Below, piece by piece: positions 34,077-43,003 of a DNA stretch of 64,000 nucleotides. The notes below the pieces were generated by a model. It worked only from the letters and a program-made list of their open reading frames with translations, had not been told where the DNA came from and ran no database searches. Every line of letters starts with the position of its first letter. Positions within the stretch are counted from its first letter, which is position 1. The translations under genes and the position numbers were made by a program. Location of the stretch: assembly GCA_020249465.1 (NCBI GenBank), contig JADCFP010000063.1, forward strand, positions 1-64,000, given 5' to 3'. This DNA comes from Roseomonas sp. Its GTDB lineage: Bacteria; Pseudomonadota; Alphaproteobacteria; Acetobacterales; Acetobacteraceae.

Positions 34077-34364
34077 TCATGCGATCTTATCTATCGCCTG
34101 AGCCAGCCTGACATCCCGCGCGGAAAGCCCGGCCGCATCATGGGTGGAAAGCGTAATTTCCACTCGGTTCCAGACATTGAACCATTCGGGGTGATGGTCC
34201 TGCGCTTCGGCCAGCAAAGCCACACGCGCCATAAACCCCCAGGCTTCGGAAAAATCCTTGAAGCGGAAGGCGCGCGTGATGGCATCGCGGCCTTCCACCA
34301 TCTTCCATTCAGGCAGCGCTGCCGCCAGCCCAGCCCGTTCTGAGGTGGTGAGTTTCTCCACCAT
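34077..34364 (-). CDS. phhB: Pterin-4a-carbinolamine dehydratase
   Basis: 95 residues, full length for the PCD/DCoH family. The signature [19 protein letters not shown], followed by a conserved D (GLSARDV), holds the histidines and aspartate of the active site. The enzyme dehydrates 4a-hydroxytetrahydropterin made by aromatic amino-acid hydroxylases, or has a wider pterin-recycling role. No phenylalanine hydroxylase is adjacent. It starts 4 bp after fabG, so it is probably the last gene of the fabD-fabG transcript. Confidence 0.9.
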   Translation of the reverse strand: MVEKLTTSERAGLAAALPEWKMVEGRDAITRAFRFKDFSEAWGFMARVALLAEAQDHHPEWFNVWNRVEITLSTHDAAGLSARDVRLAQAIDKIA

Positions 34365-34368
34365 GGCG

Positions 34369-35106
34369 TCAGATCATCGCCATGCCGCCATTGACATGCA
34401 AGGTCTGGCCGGTGACCCAGCCGGCCTCATTGCTCGCCAAATACACCACAGCGGCGGCGATATCCTCGGGCGAGCCCATGCGCTGGGTCGGGATGCGCGT
34501 CAGCAACGCCGTTTTCTGCGCGTCATTCAGCGCATCTGTCATGGCGGTCTTCACGAAGCCGGGCGCCACCACATTCACGGTCACGCCGCGCGTCGCCACT
34601 TCCTGCGCCAGCGATTTCGACATGCCAATCAAGCCCGCCTTGGCGGCGGCATAATTGGCCTGGCCAGCATTGCCGGTGACACCAACAATGGACGCGATGG
34701 AAATGATCCGCCCCTGGCGCTTTTTCATCATGCCGCGCAAAGCGGCGCGTGCCAGGCGAAACGGCGCGGTCAAATCCACTTCCAGCACCGCATTCCAATC
34801 CGCATCACCCATCCGCAGCGCCAGCATATCCCGCGTGAAGCCGGCATTATTCACCAGAATATCCAAGGACCCTGCCTCGGCTTCGATCTTTTCCACAAGC
34901 TTCGCCGGCGCTTCCGGGTCCGCCAGATCGGCGGGCGCCACAATCACGCGGGCGCCAAGCTCGGCGGCGAGTGCTTCCAATTCCGCGGCGCGGCGGCCCG
35001 TGATGGCAACGGTCGCACCCTGGGCATGCAGCGCGCGGGCAACACCCGCCCCAATGCCGCCCGTGGCGCCGGTGACAAGCGCGGTCTTGCCGGTCAGATC
35101 AAACAT
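34369..35106 (-). CDS. fabG: 3-oxoacyl-[acyl-carrier-protein] reductase FabG
   Basis: 245 residues of the short-chain dehydrogenase fold. The NADP-binding TGATGGIG (12-19), the NNAG motif (86-89) and the catalytic Ser139-Tyr152-Lys156 set are all present. It reduces 3-oxoacyl-ACP with NADPH in fatty-acid elongation. It follows fabD by 11 bp, the normal order; the next gene is phhB rather than the usual acpP, so acyl carrier protein must be encoded elsewhere. Confidence 0.94.
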   Translation of the reverse strand: MFDLTGKTALVTGATGGIGAGVARALHAQGATVAITGRRAAELEALAAELGARVIVAPADLADPEAPAKLVEKIEAEAGSLDILVNNAGFTRDMLALRMGDADWNAVLEVDLTAPFRLARAALRGMMKKRQGRIISIASIVGVTGNAGQANYAAAKAGLIGMSKSLAQEVATRGVTVNVVAPGFVKTAMTDALNDAQKTALLTRIPTQRMGSPEDIAAAVVYLASNEAGWVTGQTLHVNGGMAMI

Positions 35107-35117
35107 CAGACATCCCC

Positions 35118-36077
35118 TCAGAGCGTTTTCAGGAAGGCTTCAAGCTCGGCCGGATTGCCGATGGCAAGCGCGGACGCTTCCGGCGCATTGCGCTTCATGA
35201 GGCCGGTCAGCACCTTGCCTGCGCCGACCTCAATGAAATTGGTGCAGCCCATGGCGGCCATGGCGGCGACGCATTCACGCCAGCGCACCGTGCCGGTGAC
35301 TTGGCGCACCAGCAAATCGCGGATTTCGGCGGGGTCCGTGGCCTTGGCAGCGGTCACATTCGCCACCACGGGCACGGCGGGCGATTGCATCGTCGCCTGG
35401 GCCAGCGCTTCCGCCATGGCATCCGCCGCGGGGGCCATCAAGGCGCAATGAAAGGGGGCGGATACCGGCAGCAGCATGGCCCGCTTCACGCCCTTTTCCT
35501 TGGCGATTTCAATGGCGCGCTCCACCGCTGCCTTGGCACCGGAAATCACCACCTGGCCGCCACCATTGTCATTGGCGGCTTCCACCACCTCGGCCTTGTT
35601 GGTTTCGGGGTTGGGGGCGGCGGCGGCGCAAATTTCCTGCGCGAGGTCAATCTCCGCCCCCAAAAGTGCGGCCATGGCACCGGTGCCGGGGGGTGTGGCC
35701 TTTTGCATCGCCTCACCCCGCAGGCGCAAAAGCTTCGCGGCGGTGGCGATATCAAAGGCGCCGGCAGCGGTCAGCGCGCTATATTCGCCGAGCGAATGGC
35801 CAGCCACCAGCGCCACGCGTGCGGCAAGCGCAAAACCGCCTTCAGCTTCCAAAGCCCGCACCACGGCCAAGGAATGCGCCATCAGCGCCGGCTGGGCATT
35901 GGCGGTCAGGGTCAATTCCTCCTGCGGGCCTTCCCACATCAGCTTGCTCAGCTTGTGGTTCAGCGCGTCATCCACTTCCTGGAAGACGTGGCGGGCAGCG
36001 GGAAAGGCATCGGCCAGGTCGCGGCCCATGCCGACAGCCTGGCTCCCCTGGCCGGGAAAGACGAAGGCAAAGGCCAT
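35118..36077 (-). CDS. fabD: Malonyl-CoA:ACP transacylase FabD
   Basis: 319 residues. FPGQGSQ (7-13) starts the acyltransferase fold, GHSLGEYSA (93-101) holds the nucleophile Ser95, and the catalytic histidine is in PVSAPFHCALM (about 203-213). It moves malonyl groups from CoA to acyl carrier protein. First gene of the fabD-fabG-phhB group on the minus strand. Confidence 0.94.
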   Translation of the reverse strand: MAFAFVFPGQGSQAVGMGRDLADAFPAARHVFQEVDDALNHKLSKLMWEGPQEELTLTANAQPALMAHSLAVVRALEAEGGFALAARVALVAGHSLGEYSALTAAGAFDIATAAKLLRLRGEAMQKATPPGTGAMAALLGAEIDLAQEICAAAAPNPETNKAEVVEAANDNGGGQVVISGAKAAVERAIEIAKEKGVKRAMLLPVSAPFHCALMAPAADAMAEALAQATMQSPAVPVVANVTAAKATDPAEIRDLLVRQVTGTVRWRECVAAMAAMGCTNFIEVGAGKVLTGLMKRNAPEASALAIGNPAELEAFLKTL

Positions 36078-36146
36078 GATCAGAATTCCGTGATGGTTAA
36101 GGTCAGGCCGCGCGAATGGCCGCGCGGCCCCGGCTTGTCAACCGCG

Positions 36147-37118
36147 TCAGTTCATCTGGATATTGGCGTCCTTCACCACCTGCTTCCAGCGGGCGAGTTC
36201 CGCCGAAATCGTGGCGCCCAATTCCTGAGGGCTGGACGCATCAATGGTGAAGCCGGCTGCTGTCAGGCGCTGCGTGGTCTCAGGCGTGCGGAGTGCGGCC
36301 ACAATCACCTCATGCAGCCTGGCGATGGCCGACGCGGGCGTGCCTGCCGGGGCCAGAAAGGCGGACCAGGATGCGGAAAGCACATCGGGCAGCCCGGCTT
36401 CGGGCATGGTGGGCACATCGGGCAGGCCGGAAAAGCGCTTGGTGCCGGTAATCGCGATAGCCCGCAAAGCGCCAGAGACCACATGCGGGCGTACCGTCGC
36501 GGCATTCAGAATGCTTGCCTGGACCTGGCCCTGGATCATGGCGGTCACGGCGGGGGCGCCGCCGGGAAAGGGCACATGCGTCGCCTCGGTCCCCGTGCGT
36601 TTCAGGAACAGCTCCATCCCCAATTGTTCGGTGGAGCCCACCCCGCCCGAGGAATAGGCCGCCCGGCCCCCTTCGCGCTTCAGCCAGGCCACCACCTCGG
36701 CCACATTGGTTGCGGGCACATCCTTATTCACGACCAGCATATTGGGCACCGACATCGCCAGGCTTACCGGGGCGAAATCCTTTTCAGGATCATAGCCGGG
36801 GCGGGTCATGACGGCAGGGTTGATGGTCATGGTGCCGCTGGCGGCCACAATCAGCGTATGGCCATCGGGCGGTTGCGCCGTGACATGACGGGCGGCAATG
36901 GCCCCGGTGGCGCCGGGGCGGTTTTCCACCACCACATTCTGCCCAAGCGCTACCTGCATGACGGGGGCGACAAGCCGCGCCACCAGATCATTCGGCCCGC
37001 CAGGGGCGAAGGGCACCACCAGCACCACCGGGCGGCTTGGCGCCCAGGCGCCTTGCGCGCGGGCTTGGGTGGCGAGCAACGCCAAGGGCAGGCCCATCAG
37101 CAAGCGGCGGTTCAACAT
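36147..37118 (-). CDS. Tripartite tricarboxylate transporter binding protein (Bug/TctC family), orphan
   Basis: 323 residues. A signal peptide (1-22, NRRLLMGLPLALLATQARAQ) precedes VVLVVPFAPGGPNDLVARLV, the ligand loop; SSGGVGSTEQLGMELF and HVPFPGGAPAV are the other family motifs. It should bind an organic acid in the periplasm. No permease is nearby: the gene lies between fabD and the rpsF operon, two blocks often adjacent in alphaproteobacteria, which suggests insertion of the gene there. It is divergent from rpsF, with a 191-bp gap. Confidence 0.92.
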   Translation of the reverse strand: MLNRRLLMGLPLALLATQARAQGAWAPSRPVVLVVPFAPGGPNDLVARLVAPVMQVALGQNVVVENRPGATGAIAARHVTAQPPDGHTLIVAASGTMTINPAVMTRPGYDPEKDFAPVSLAMSVPNMLVVNKDVPATNVAEVVAWLKREGGRAAYSSGGVGSTEQLGMELFLKRTGTEATHVPFPGGAPAVTAMIQGQVQASILNAATVRPHVVSGALRAIAITGTKRFSGLPDVPTMPEAGLPDVLSASWSAFLAPAGTPASAIARLHEVIVAALRTPETTQRLTAAGFTIDASSPQELGATISAELARWKQVVKDANIQMN

Positions 37119-37309
37119 GATGCATCTCCCCGTATTTTCTTGGGCCTACTAAGCATAAAGCAGCAGAACGCGACAGCCAGGGCTTGATCCCCCACCCCGC
37201 TTTGTGCTTTACGCCCCCCTCCCCTGCCGGGCGCTAGGCAAGCGCGCGGCTATGCCCCTATGCGCGCCCCATCCCGGGGCCAGGGCTGAGCCAGCCAAAG
37301 GGAGATCAC

Positions 37310-37786
37310 ATGCCGCTATACGAATGCGTGTTCATCGCACGCAATGATATCACGCAACAGCAGGTTGAAGCCATTGCCGATCAGGTCGCCGCGACCTTGG
37401 CCGAAGGCGGTGGTGAAGTGCGCAAGCGCGAATATTGGGGCCTGCGCAGCCTTGCTTATCGGATCAAGAAGAATCGCAAGGGGCATTACATGCTTCTTGG
37501 CCTTGATACGCCCCCCGCCGCCTTGAATGAAGCCGAACGTCAGCTTGGCCTCAATGAAGACGTGCTGCGCATGCTGACCGTGCGCGTGGAAGCGATTGAT
37601 GAGGCGCCTTCCGCTGTCATGTCCAAGCGTGGCGGTGGCGAAGAACGCGATCGGGAAAAGAGCTTCCGTGGCCCGCGCCCGGCTGGTCGCTTCGGTTCCG
37701 GCCGTGGTGGCCGCGGTGATGACCGTGAGGAATTCCGCGCCCGCGGCCGCGACGAAATGGAAATGCCCATGGGGATGGAGGAATAA
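37310..37786 (+). CDS. rpsF: 30S ribosomal protein S6
   Basis: 158 residues. [15 protein letters not shown] starts the ferredoxin-like fold, and [19 protein letters not shown] is the S6 signature. The tail (about 105-158) is a low-complexity Arg/Gly/Asp region ending in acidic and Met residues, longer than in Escherichia coli and common in alphaproteobacteria. It binds 16S rRNA together with S18, encoded 3 bp downstream. aagggagatcac precedes ATG 37310. Confidence 0.96.
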   Translation: MPLYECVFIARNDITQQQVEAIADQVAATLAEGGGEVRKREYWGLRSLAYRIKKNRKGHYMLLGLDTPPAALNEAERQLGLNEDVLRMLTVRVEAIDEAPSAVMSKRGGGEERDREKSFRGPRPAGRFGSGRGGRGDDREEFRARGRDEMEMPMGMEE

Positions 37787-37789
37787 GCC

Positions 37790-38068
37790 ATGTCTGACAA
37801 TGCAGATCTGATCCCCGCCGCCCGTCGCCCCGCCGTGGGCGCCCGCCGGCCGTTTCATCGTCGTCGCAAATCCTGCCCCTTCAGCGGCCAGGGCGCGCCG
37901 AAGATTGACTATAAGGATGTGCGGCTCCTGTCCCGCTTCCTGTCCGAGCGCGGCAAGATCGTGCCGGCGCGCATCACCTCGGTTTCGGCGAAGAAGCAGC
38001 GCGAATTGGCCATTGCCATCAAGCGCGCCCGCTTCCTGGCGCTGCTGCCTTACGTGATTGCGGATTAG
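37790..38068 (+). CDS. rpsR: 30S ribosomal protein S18
   Basis: 92 residues. [15 protein letters not shown], then [19 protein letters not shown] and [21 protein letters not shown], cover the whole S18 family. A short N-terminal extension (about 1-18) precedes the core. It pairs with S6 in the platform of the small subunit. Second gene of the rpsF-rpsR-DUF2232-rplI operon. Confidence 0.96.
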   Translation: MSDNADLIPAARRPAVGARRPFHRRRKSCPFSGQGAPKIDYKDVRLLSRFLSERGKIVPARITSVSAKKQRELAIAIKRARFLALLPYVIAD

Positions 38069-38103
38069 GCAGCGCGTTACGGCGAAAGGGCATGGGACCA
38101 GCC

Positions 38104-39018
38104 ATGGCAATCAGGCGCGGCCTGTTGGATGACCCGCGTTGGCTCGCGGCGGCGATTGGTGGGATTGCTTCCGCCATTGCTGCGCTATGGGCCATGCGTG
38201 GGTTGCCGCTGGGCTTTGCCGCTTTCTGGCTGACATCCTTGCCAATCTTCGCCACCGGGCTTGGCTTTGGCAGCGGCTCCGCCTTTGGCGCGCTTTGTAT
38301 TGGCACCTTGATGGTGCTGATCCTGGCGAGTGAATGGCCAGCGCTGATCTATCTGCTGGGCTTCGCGCTTCCCGCACTGCTGATGGTGGCAACGGGGCTG
38401 CGCGGTGGCCGGCTGGATGCCTCTGCTCCCTTGGCGCTGACCGGCATTTGGCCGGCGCTGGTGATCCTATTGGTGGCGATGCTGCTGGCGGGGTCTCCCG
38501 GTGGGTTTGATGGGGCCTTGATTGGCTCAGTCAACCAAGGCCTTTCGCGCATGGGCATTGCCGATGCCGGCATGCCGGTGGAGCAATTGGCGCGCATCAT
38601 GGCGCCCGCTATGGCGGGGTGGATGGTGGCGGCGCTGATCCTTTGCGGGATTGGCGCGCAATCGGCCCTGGCACGGCGCGGCATGGCTTTGGCCGCTAAC
38701 CCGCGCTGGAGCGAAACCCGCCTGCCGATCTGGTACGGGTTTTTGCCATCCGGGGCGGCGCTGATCTGGCTGAGCGGCATGGGCGGCGATAGCAGCCTGC
38801 CCTTCGCGCTTTTTGTGGTGTTGCTGCTGCCCTTTTTTCTGCTGGGGCTTGCCGCGGTGCATCGGCGTTCTGCCGGCCGCACCGCCCGGCCCTTCATGCT
38901 TGGCGTCTTCTACGCCGGGCTTGTGATCTTGAGCGTGCCGGCCGCAATCGCGGTGACGGCCTTCGGCATTTTCGAACAATGGGGGCGGCGCAACCAGCCG
39001 CCCGGAGGCATGACATGA
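38104..39018 (+). CDS. DUF2232 family membrane protein
   Basis: 304 residues with about seven or eight hydrophobic helices and short loops, matching the DUF2232 family often found between rpsR and rplI in alphaproteobacteria. The function is unknown. ATG 38104 follows gggacc; an in-frame ATG at 38092 is less likely. The stop overlaps the rplI start (ATGA), so translation of L9 is coupled to it. That coupling suggests a role tied to ribosome or cell-growth state, but this is only context. Confidence 0.85.
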   Translation: MAIRRGLLDDPRWLAAAIGGIASAIAALWAMRGLPLGFAAFWLTSLPIFATGLGFGSGSAFGALCIGTLMVLILASEWPALIYLLGFALPALLMVATGLRGGRLDASAPLALTGIWPALVILLVAMLLAGSPGGFDGALIGSVNQGLSRMGIADAGMPVEQLARIMAPAMAGWMVAALILCGIGAQSALARRGMALAANPRWSETRLPIWYGFLPSGAALIWLSGMGGDSSLPFALFVVLLLPFFLLGLAAVHRRSAGRTARPFMLGVFYAGLVILSVPAAIAVTAFGIFEQWGRRNQPPGGMT

Positions 39019-39575
39019 TTGACCTGATCCTGATGCAGCGCGTGGACAAGCTTGGCCAAATGGGTGAACGCGTGAAGGTGCGCCCTGGCTATGCGCGCAA
39101 TTACTTGCTTCCCACCGGCAAGGCGATCCGCGCCAGCAAATCCAACCTGGAACGCTTCGAACGCCAACGCGCCCAGCTTGAAGCGGACAATATCAAGCGC
39201 CGTGGTGAGGCCGAGCGTGTGGCCGAACGCGTGGCCGGCCTTTCCGTGATCATCATCCGCCAGGCGGGTGAAAGCGGCAGCCTTTATGGTTCCGTGGTGT
39301 CGCGCGACATTGCCGTTGCCTGCACCGAAGGTGGCCTGACCGTCACGCGCGAACAGGTGCTGCTGGGTGAACCCATCAAGGCCGTTGGCGTCAGCACCGT
39401 GCAGGTGGAACTCCACCCCGAAGTGCAAATCCCCGTGCTGGTGAATGTGGCGCGCAGCCGCGAAGAAGCTGAAAAGCAGGCGCGTGGTGAAAGCGCGGCC
39501 GCTGCCGCCCAGGCGGAAAGCCTGGAAGCGGAATTGGCCGCCGAAATGGCCGCCACGGAAGAAGCCGCCGGCTGA
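39015..39575 (+). CDS. rplI: 50S ribosomal protein L9
   Basis: 186 residues. The N-terminal RNA-binding domain has [24 protein letters not shown], the central helix follows, and the C-terminal domain has [13 protein letters not shown] and [11 protein letters not shown]. An Ala/Glu-rich tail (about 155-186) extends beyond the usual 148 residues. ATG 39015 overlaps the preceding stop. L9 binds 23S rRNA and helps keep reading frame. Last gene of the operon. Confidence 0.95.
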   Translation: MIDLILMQRVDKLGQMGERVKVRPGYARNYLLPTGKAIRASKSNLERFERQRAQLEADNIKRRGEAERVAERVAGLSVIIIRQAGESGSLYGSVVSRDIAVACTEGGLTVTREQVLLGEPIKAVGVSTVQVELHPEVQIPVLVNVARSREEAEKQARGESAAAAAQAESLEAELAAEMAATEEAAG

Positions 39576-39593
39576 GATTGGCGCTTTCCTTGC

Positions 39594-39618
39594 GGCGGGA
39601 CCGCAGGACGGTTCCGCC
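39594..39618 (+). terminator. Stem-loop after rplI
   Basis: GGCGGGACCG (39594-39603) pairs with CGGTTCCGCC (39609-39618) with one G-T wobble and a 5-base loop, 18 bases after the rplI stop. No U-run follows. It probably marks the end of the ribosomal protein operon. The gene-free stretch 39576-39879 holds this hairpin, repeat copy B and nothing else I can support. Confidence 0.55.
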
Positions 39619-39629
39619 GATACCTGCGC

Positions 39630-39752
39630 GAGAGTAGATCACGTTCAGATGGAAAATCTGAACGTGTTAAGATACTCGAAAAACAAAGAGGTATAGCGGG
39701 TGGCGTGAACACATGTGAACGCAACACGCTCTAAGATGCTCGAAAACAAACA
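39630..39752. repeat. ~104-bp dispersed palindromic repeat, copy B, plus partial duplicate
   Basis: The full copy is 39630-39733. CACGTTCAGAT (39640-39650) and ATCTGAACGTG (39656-39666) are a perfect 11-bp stem. It ends GCTCTA. Directly after it, AGATGCTCGAAAACAAA (39734-39750) repeats the element's own middle segment, as if a second copy began or a slip occurred. Confidence 0.93.
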
Positions 39753-39879
39753 TCACGCTCAAAGCGGGCGCGGAATGGCAAGCCCATTGACCTGATGCGC
39801 CGACTTGTCGGGTGGCGTCATCAATTGAAATTTTGGTGTTTTTACCGCCCAGGAAAATGAACCTGTCGCGCGGTAGCCT

Positions 39880-40209
39880 TCAGCCAGTCCCGCATCGGCG
39901 AAGCTCACTGCCAAGCCGCCCGGTGATGAAAAAGAAGAACATGCGAAAATCTGCGGCCAGCGACCACAGCGGATGGCGAAAGGTCGCAGGGCGGTTTTTC
40001 TCAACAAAAAAATGCCCAATCCAGGCGGGGCCATAGCCGCAAATCAGCGCTACCAGTAGCAGCCAGTAATTGCCTGTAAACAGCGCGACGAAAGCCAATA
40101 GCAGCCCCGCACCGGTGCCGGTAAAATGCAGTGCGCGCGTCGCGGGCTTGGCGTGCTCCCGCAAATAATAGGGCCAGAATTCCGCGAAGCTTTTGAATCC
40201 CTCGCTCAT
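39880..40209 (-). CDS. DUF962/Mpo1-like membrane protein
   Basis: 109 residues. FAEFWPYYLREHAKPATRALHFTGTG and GYGPAWIGHFFVEKNRPATF hold the conserved histidines of the Mpo1/DUF962 family, with two or three hydrophobic helices. The yeast relative Mpo1 is an iron-dependent dioxygenase that shortens 2-hydroxy fatty acids; bacterial roles are not settled. It overlaps the stop of glnD (ATGA), so it is co-translated with it. The C-terminus FITGRLGSEL is the normal family end. Confidence 0.82.
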   Translation of the reverse strand: MSEGFKSFAEFWPYYLREHAKPATRALHFTGTGAGLLLAFVALFTGNYWLLLVALICGYGPAWIGHFFVEKNRPATFRHPLWSLAADFRMFFFFITGRLGSELRRCGTG

Positions 40210-43001
40210 CCCGCTGCCGCCTTGGTATCCGCCTCCGGCGGCACCAGCGCCTTTTCCAGCGCGGCGCGCAGGCCGGTCAGCTTGCGCTCATTTTCAACCT
40301 TCAGGCCGAAAACATCCTTCACGTAAAACACGTCAATCGCGCGCACGCCATAGGTGGTGATATGGGCTGAGGCGATCTGCATGCCCTGATCGCTCATCGC
40401 TGCGGTCACATCATGCAATAGCCCCGGGCGGTCGCGTCCATTCACCTCAATCACTGTGTGCGTATTGGAAGCGTGATTATCGATCACGACGCGCGGCGGC
40501 ACCGTCACGGCGCGCAGCCGGGCTGGTTCGCGTTTCAGTTTACGGATTTCATCCCGGAGCCTGAGGCGCCCCGAAAGTGCCTGTTCCACCAGGACGGAAA
40601 GCCGTGCCAAGCGATGCGGTGCATCCAAGGCGCCGCCCTGATAATCCTGCACCCAGAAGGTATCGAGCGCCATGCCATCCGTCATGGTATGGATGCGCGC
40701 GTCAACAATGCTCGCCCCCGCCACCGCCAAGGCGCCGGCGATTTTGCTGAAAAGGCCGGGATGGTCGGTGCAGTAAACCGTCACTTCCGTCACGGCGCGA
40801 TTTTCCAAGACCCGTGTTTGCACCGTGAGTGGTGCCTTGGTGACGCGCGCTTCTTCAATCATCACCGCATGGCGCGCATGCGTCTCAGGATCAAAGGAAA
40901 GCCAATAGCCGGGATAACCAAGGCCAAGGTAATGATCCACCGCAGCACGCGAATGCCCGGCCAGAAGCTTGGCTGCCGCATCCTTGGCGCGGGCCACGCG
41001 CACATCGCGTTCCGGCACGGAAAGACCACCGGCCAGCACTTCCGCGACACGCCAATAAAGTTCGCGCAGGAGCGTCGCTTTCCAGCCATTCCAGACCTTG
41101 GCGCTGACCGCGCGCATATCAGCAACCGTCAACACCAGCAGCAACCGAAGCCGTTCCGGGCTTTGCACAATCTCGGCAATATCCAGGATGGTCTTGGGGT
41201 CTTCGATATCGCGACGGAAGGCGGTTTCGCTAATCAGCAAATGATGCAGCACCAGCCAGGAAACCGTCTCCGTCTCCTCAGGTGTCAGGCCAAGCGCCGG
41301 GCAGACATGCAGCGCCAATTCCGCGCCCAATTCGGAATGATCACCGCCGCGCCCTTTCGCCGCATCATGCAACAGCATCGCGACATAAAGCGCGCGGCGA
41401 GATTGCACCTGGCCGATCAGCTCACTGGCAACCGGGGCGACTTCGGTTAATTCGCCGCGCTCCATCGCACCCAGAACGCCAATCGCTTCGATGGTATGCT
41501 CATCCACCGTGAACACGTGATAGGTATCGAATTGCATCAGCCCGACAATACGCTGCCAATCAGGCAAAAGTGCCGCGATCAGCCCCGCTTCGTTCAACAT
41601 GCGCAGCCAAATATGCGGATCCTTGCCCGAGAGGATATCAAGGAATTCCGCACTCGCCGCCGGATCACCACGCAGCCGCGCGAGTTGCCGCGCGTGGCGA
41701 ATAATGGCACGGAAGGCGAGCGGGTGGATATCCAATCCCCTATCCCGCGCAAGCCGAAAGATACGCAGCATCAGCACCGGTTCAACGGTGAAATCAAACC
41801 CCGGTGCGGCTATGATTTTGCCATCCGCAAGGCCAAAGCCCGCTTCAGTCAAAGCCTTGTCTGGTGCGGGCATGACGGCAGGGCGGCCAAGCGCGGCGCG
41901 CATGATGGCCGGTTCCAGAATGCGCGTGAAACGCGCCACATCGCGCACGGTCAGGAAGAAATGCTTCATGAAGCGTTCAACGCCATCCTGAAGCCCGCGC
42001 CGCGTATAGCCCATGCGCGCGCCTACAACCGGCTGCAAATCAAACGTCAGGCGTTCTTCCGCGCGGCCCGTGACCAGGTGCAAATGAAAGCGCACTGTCC
42101 ACAAGAAATCCCAGGCGCGCCGGATGGCCCGCGCTTCATTCGCCGTCAGCAAACCGCCGCCTGGGCTATCCGGCCCGACCAGTTCCGGCATGCGCTGCAC
42201 ATTGAAGGCATAACGCGCCAGCCAATAAAGCGTTTGCAGATCGCGGAGCGCCCCGCGTCCTTCCTTCACATGCGGCTCAACCACATAAGGGCTATCGCCA
42301 TAGCGGCGATGGCGCTTCTGCCTTTCGGCAAGCTTCGCTTCCAGAAAGGGCTTGAGTCCGGTGCGCGCACGCGCCGTGCGAAACGCCTCATCAAAGCGGG
42401 CGAAAATCGCCGGATCGCCCGCGACCAGCCGCGCATCCAAAAGCGCGGTCATCACCGTCGCGTCGCGCTTCGCTTCCTGCAAGCATTCGCTGCGGGATCG
42501 CGTCGCATGCCCAACCTTCAGCCCAAGATCCCAAAGCAGATAGAGCATAAACTCCACTGCCTTCCTGCCGCGCGCGCCCATGCTGTTATCGGTCAGGAAC
42601 AAAAGATCAATATCGGAAAAGGGTGCGAGCACACCGCGACCATAACCGCCGGTCGCCACCAAGGCATGGGATTTCTCGCCACGATCCGGCGGGTGCAGCG
42701 CTTCCGTGTAGCGGTGAATGCCAACCATCAGCGTATCAGTGAGCGCGGCCAACCAGCGCGCGGCCGCCAGGCCAGATAATTCGCGCGCTTCAAACGCTTC
42801 CTGTACGCGCGCCTGAATGCGCCCCAAATGTCGGCGAAGCAGCGCCAGCGCTGCATCGCGCGGAATGGGCTGCCCTTCCGGCAGTAATTCAGTCAGCAAA
42901 TCCGCCAGTACCAAGGGCTGCTCAGAAACAACGCCAGGGTGCGGCGATCCACGCCGATGCGGCGCAGACGCGATGTCGGGGGTTGCCTGGGTCAGACTCA
43001 T
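40206..43001 (-). CDS. glnD: Bifunctional uridylyltransferase/uridylyl-removing enzyme GlnD
   Basis: 931 residues. The nucleotidyltransferase domain has GGYGRG (118-123) and the metal aspartates in FSDIDLLFL (130, 132). The HD domain has LLHDAAKGRGGDHSELG (about 540-556), and two ACT domains (starting about 739 and 850, each with a DHPGL/DRPGL core) sense glutamine. It adds UMP to PII proteins when nitrogen is scarce and removes it when glutamine is plentiful. The gene starts 2 bp after the mutS stop; mutS-glnD is a conserved alphaproteobacterial pair. Confidence 0.96.
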   Translation of the reverse strand: MSLTQATPDIASAPHRRGSPHPGVVSEQPLVLADLLTELLPEGQPIPRDAALALLRRHLGRIQARVQEAFEARELSGLAAARWLAALTDTLMVGIHRYTEALHPPDRGEKSHALVATGGYGRGVLAPFSDIDLLFLTDNSMGARGRKAVEFMLYLLWDLGLKVGHATRSRSECLQEAKRDATVMTALLDARLVAGDPAIFARFDEAFRTARARTGLKPFLEAKLAERQKRHRRYGDSPYVVEPHVKEGRGALRDLQTLYWLARYAFNVQRMPELVGPDSPGGGLLTANEARAIRRAWDFLWTVRFHLHLVTGRAEERLTFDLQPVVGARMGYTRRGLQDGVERFMKHFFLTVRDVARFTRILEPAIMRAALGRPAVMPAPDKALTEAGFGLADGKIIAAPGFDFTVEPVLMLRIFRLARDRGLDIHPLAFRAIIRHARQLARLRGDPAASAEFLDILSGKDPHIWLRMLNEAGLIAALLPDWQRIVGLMQFDTYHVFTVDEHTIEAIGVLGAMERGELTEVAPVASELIGQVQSRRALYVAMLLHDAAKGRGGDHSELGAELALHVCPALGLTPEETETVSWLVLHHLLISETAFRRDIEDPKTILDIAEIVQSPERLRLLLVLTVADMRAVSAKVWNGWKATLLRELYWRVAEVLAGGLSVPERDVRVARAKDAAAKLLAGHSRAAVDHYLGLGYPGYWLSFDPETHARHAVMIEEARVTKAPLTVQTRVLENRAVTEVTVYCTDHPGLFSKIAGALAVAGASIVDARIHTMTDGMALDTFWVQDYQGGALDAPHRLARLSVLVEQALSGRLRLRDEIRKLKREPARLRAVTVPPRVVIDNHASNTHTVIEVNGRDRPGLLHDVTAAMSDQGMQIASAHITTYGVRAIDVFYVKDVFGLKVENERKLTGLRAALEKALVPPEADTKAAAG

Positions 43002-43003
43002 CC

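Noticed and set aside
35301-37187. 628-codon open frame on the plus strand across fabD and the TctC gene
   Set aside because: It crosses two well-supported minus-strand genes and their spacer, and its composition is that of a shadow frame.
39812-40036. 74-codon plus-strand frame between repeat copy B and glnD
   Set aside because: Mostly antisense to the DUF962 gene and without recognisable features.
41496-42779. 427-codon frame antisense to glnD
   Set aside because: No domain visible; GlnD motifs on the other strand are complete.
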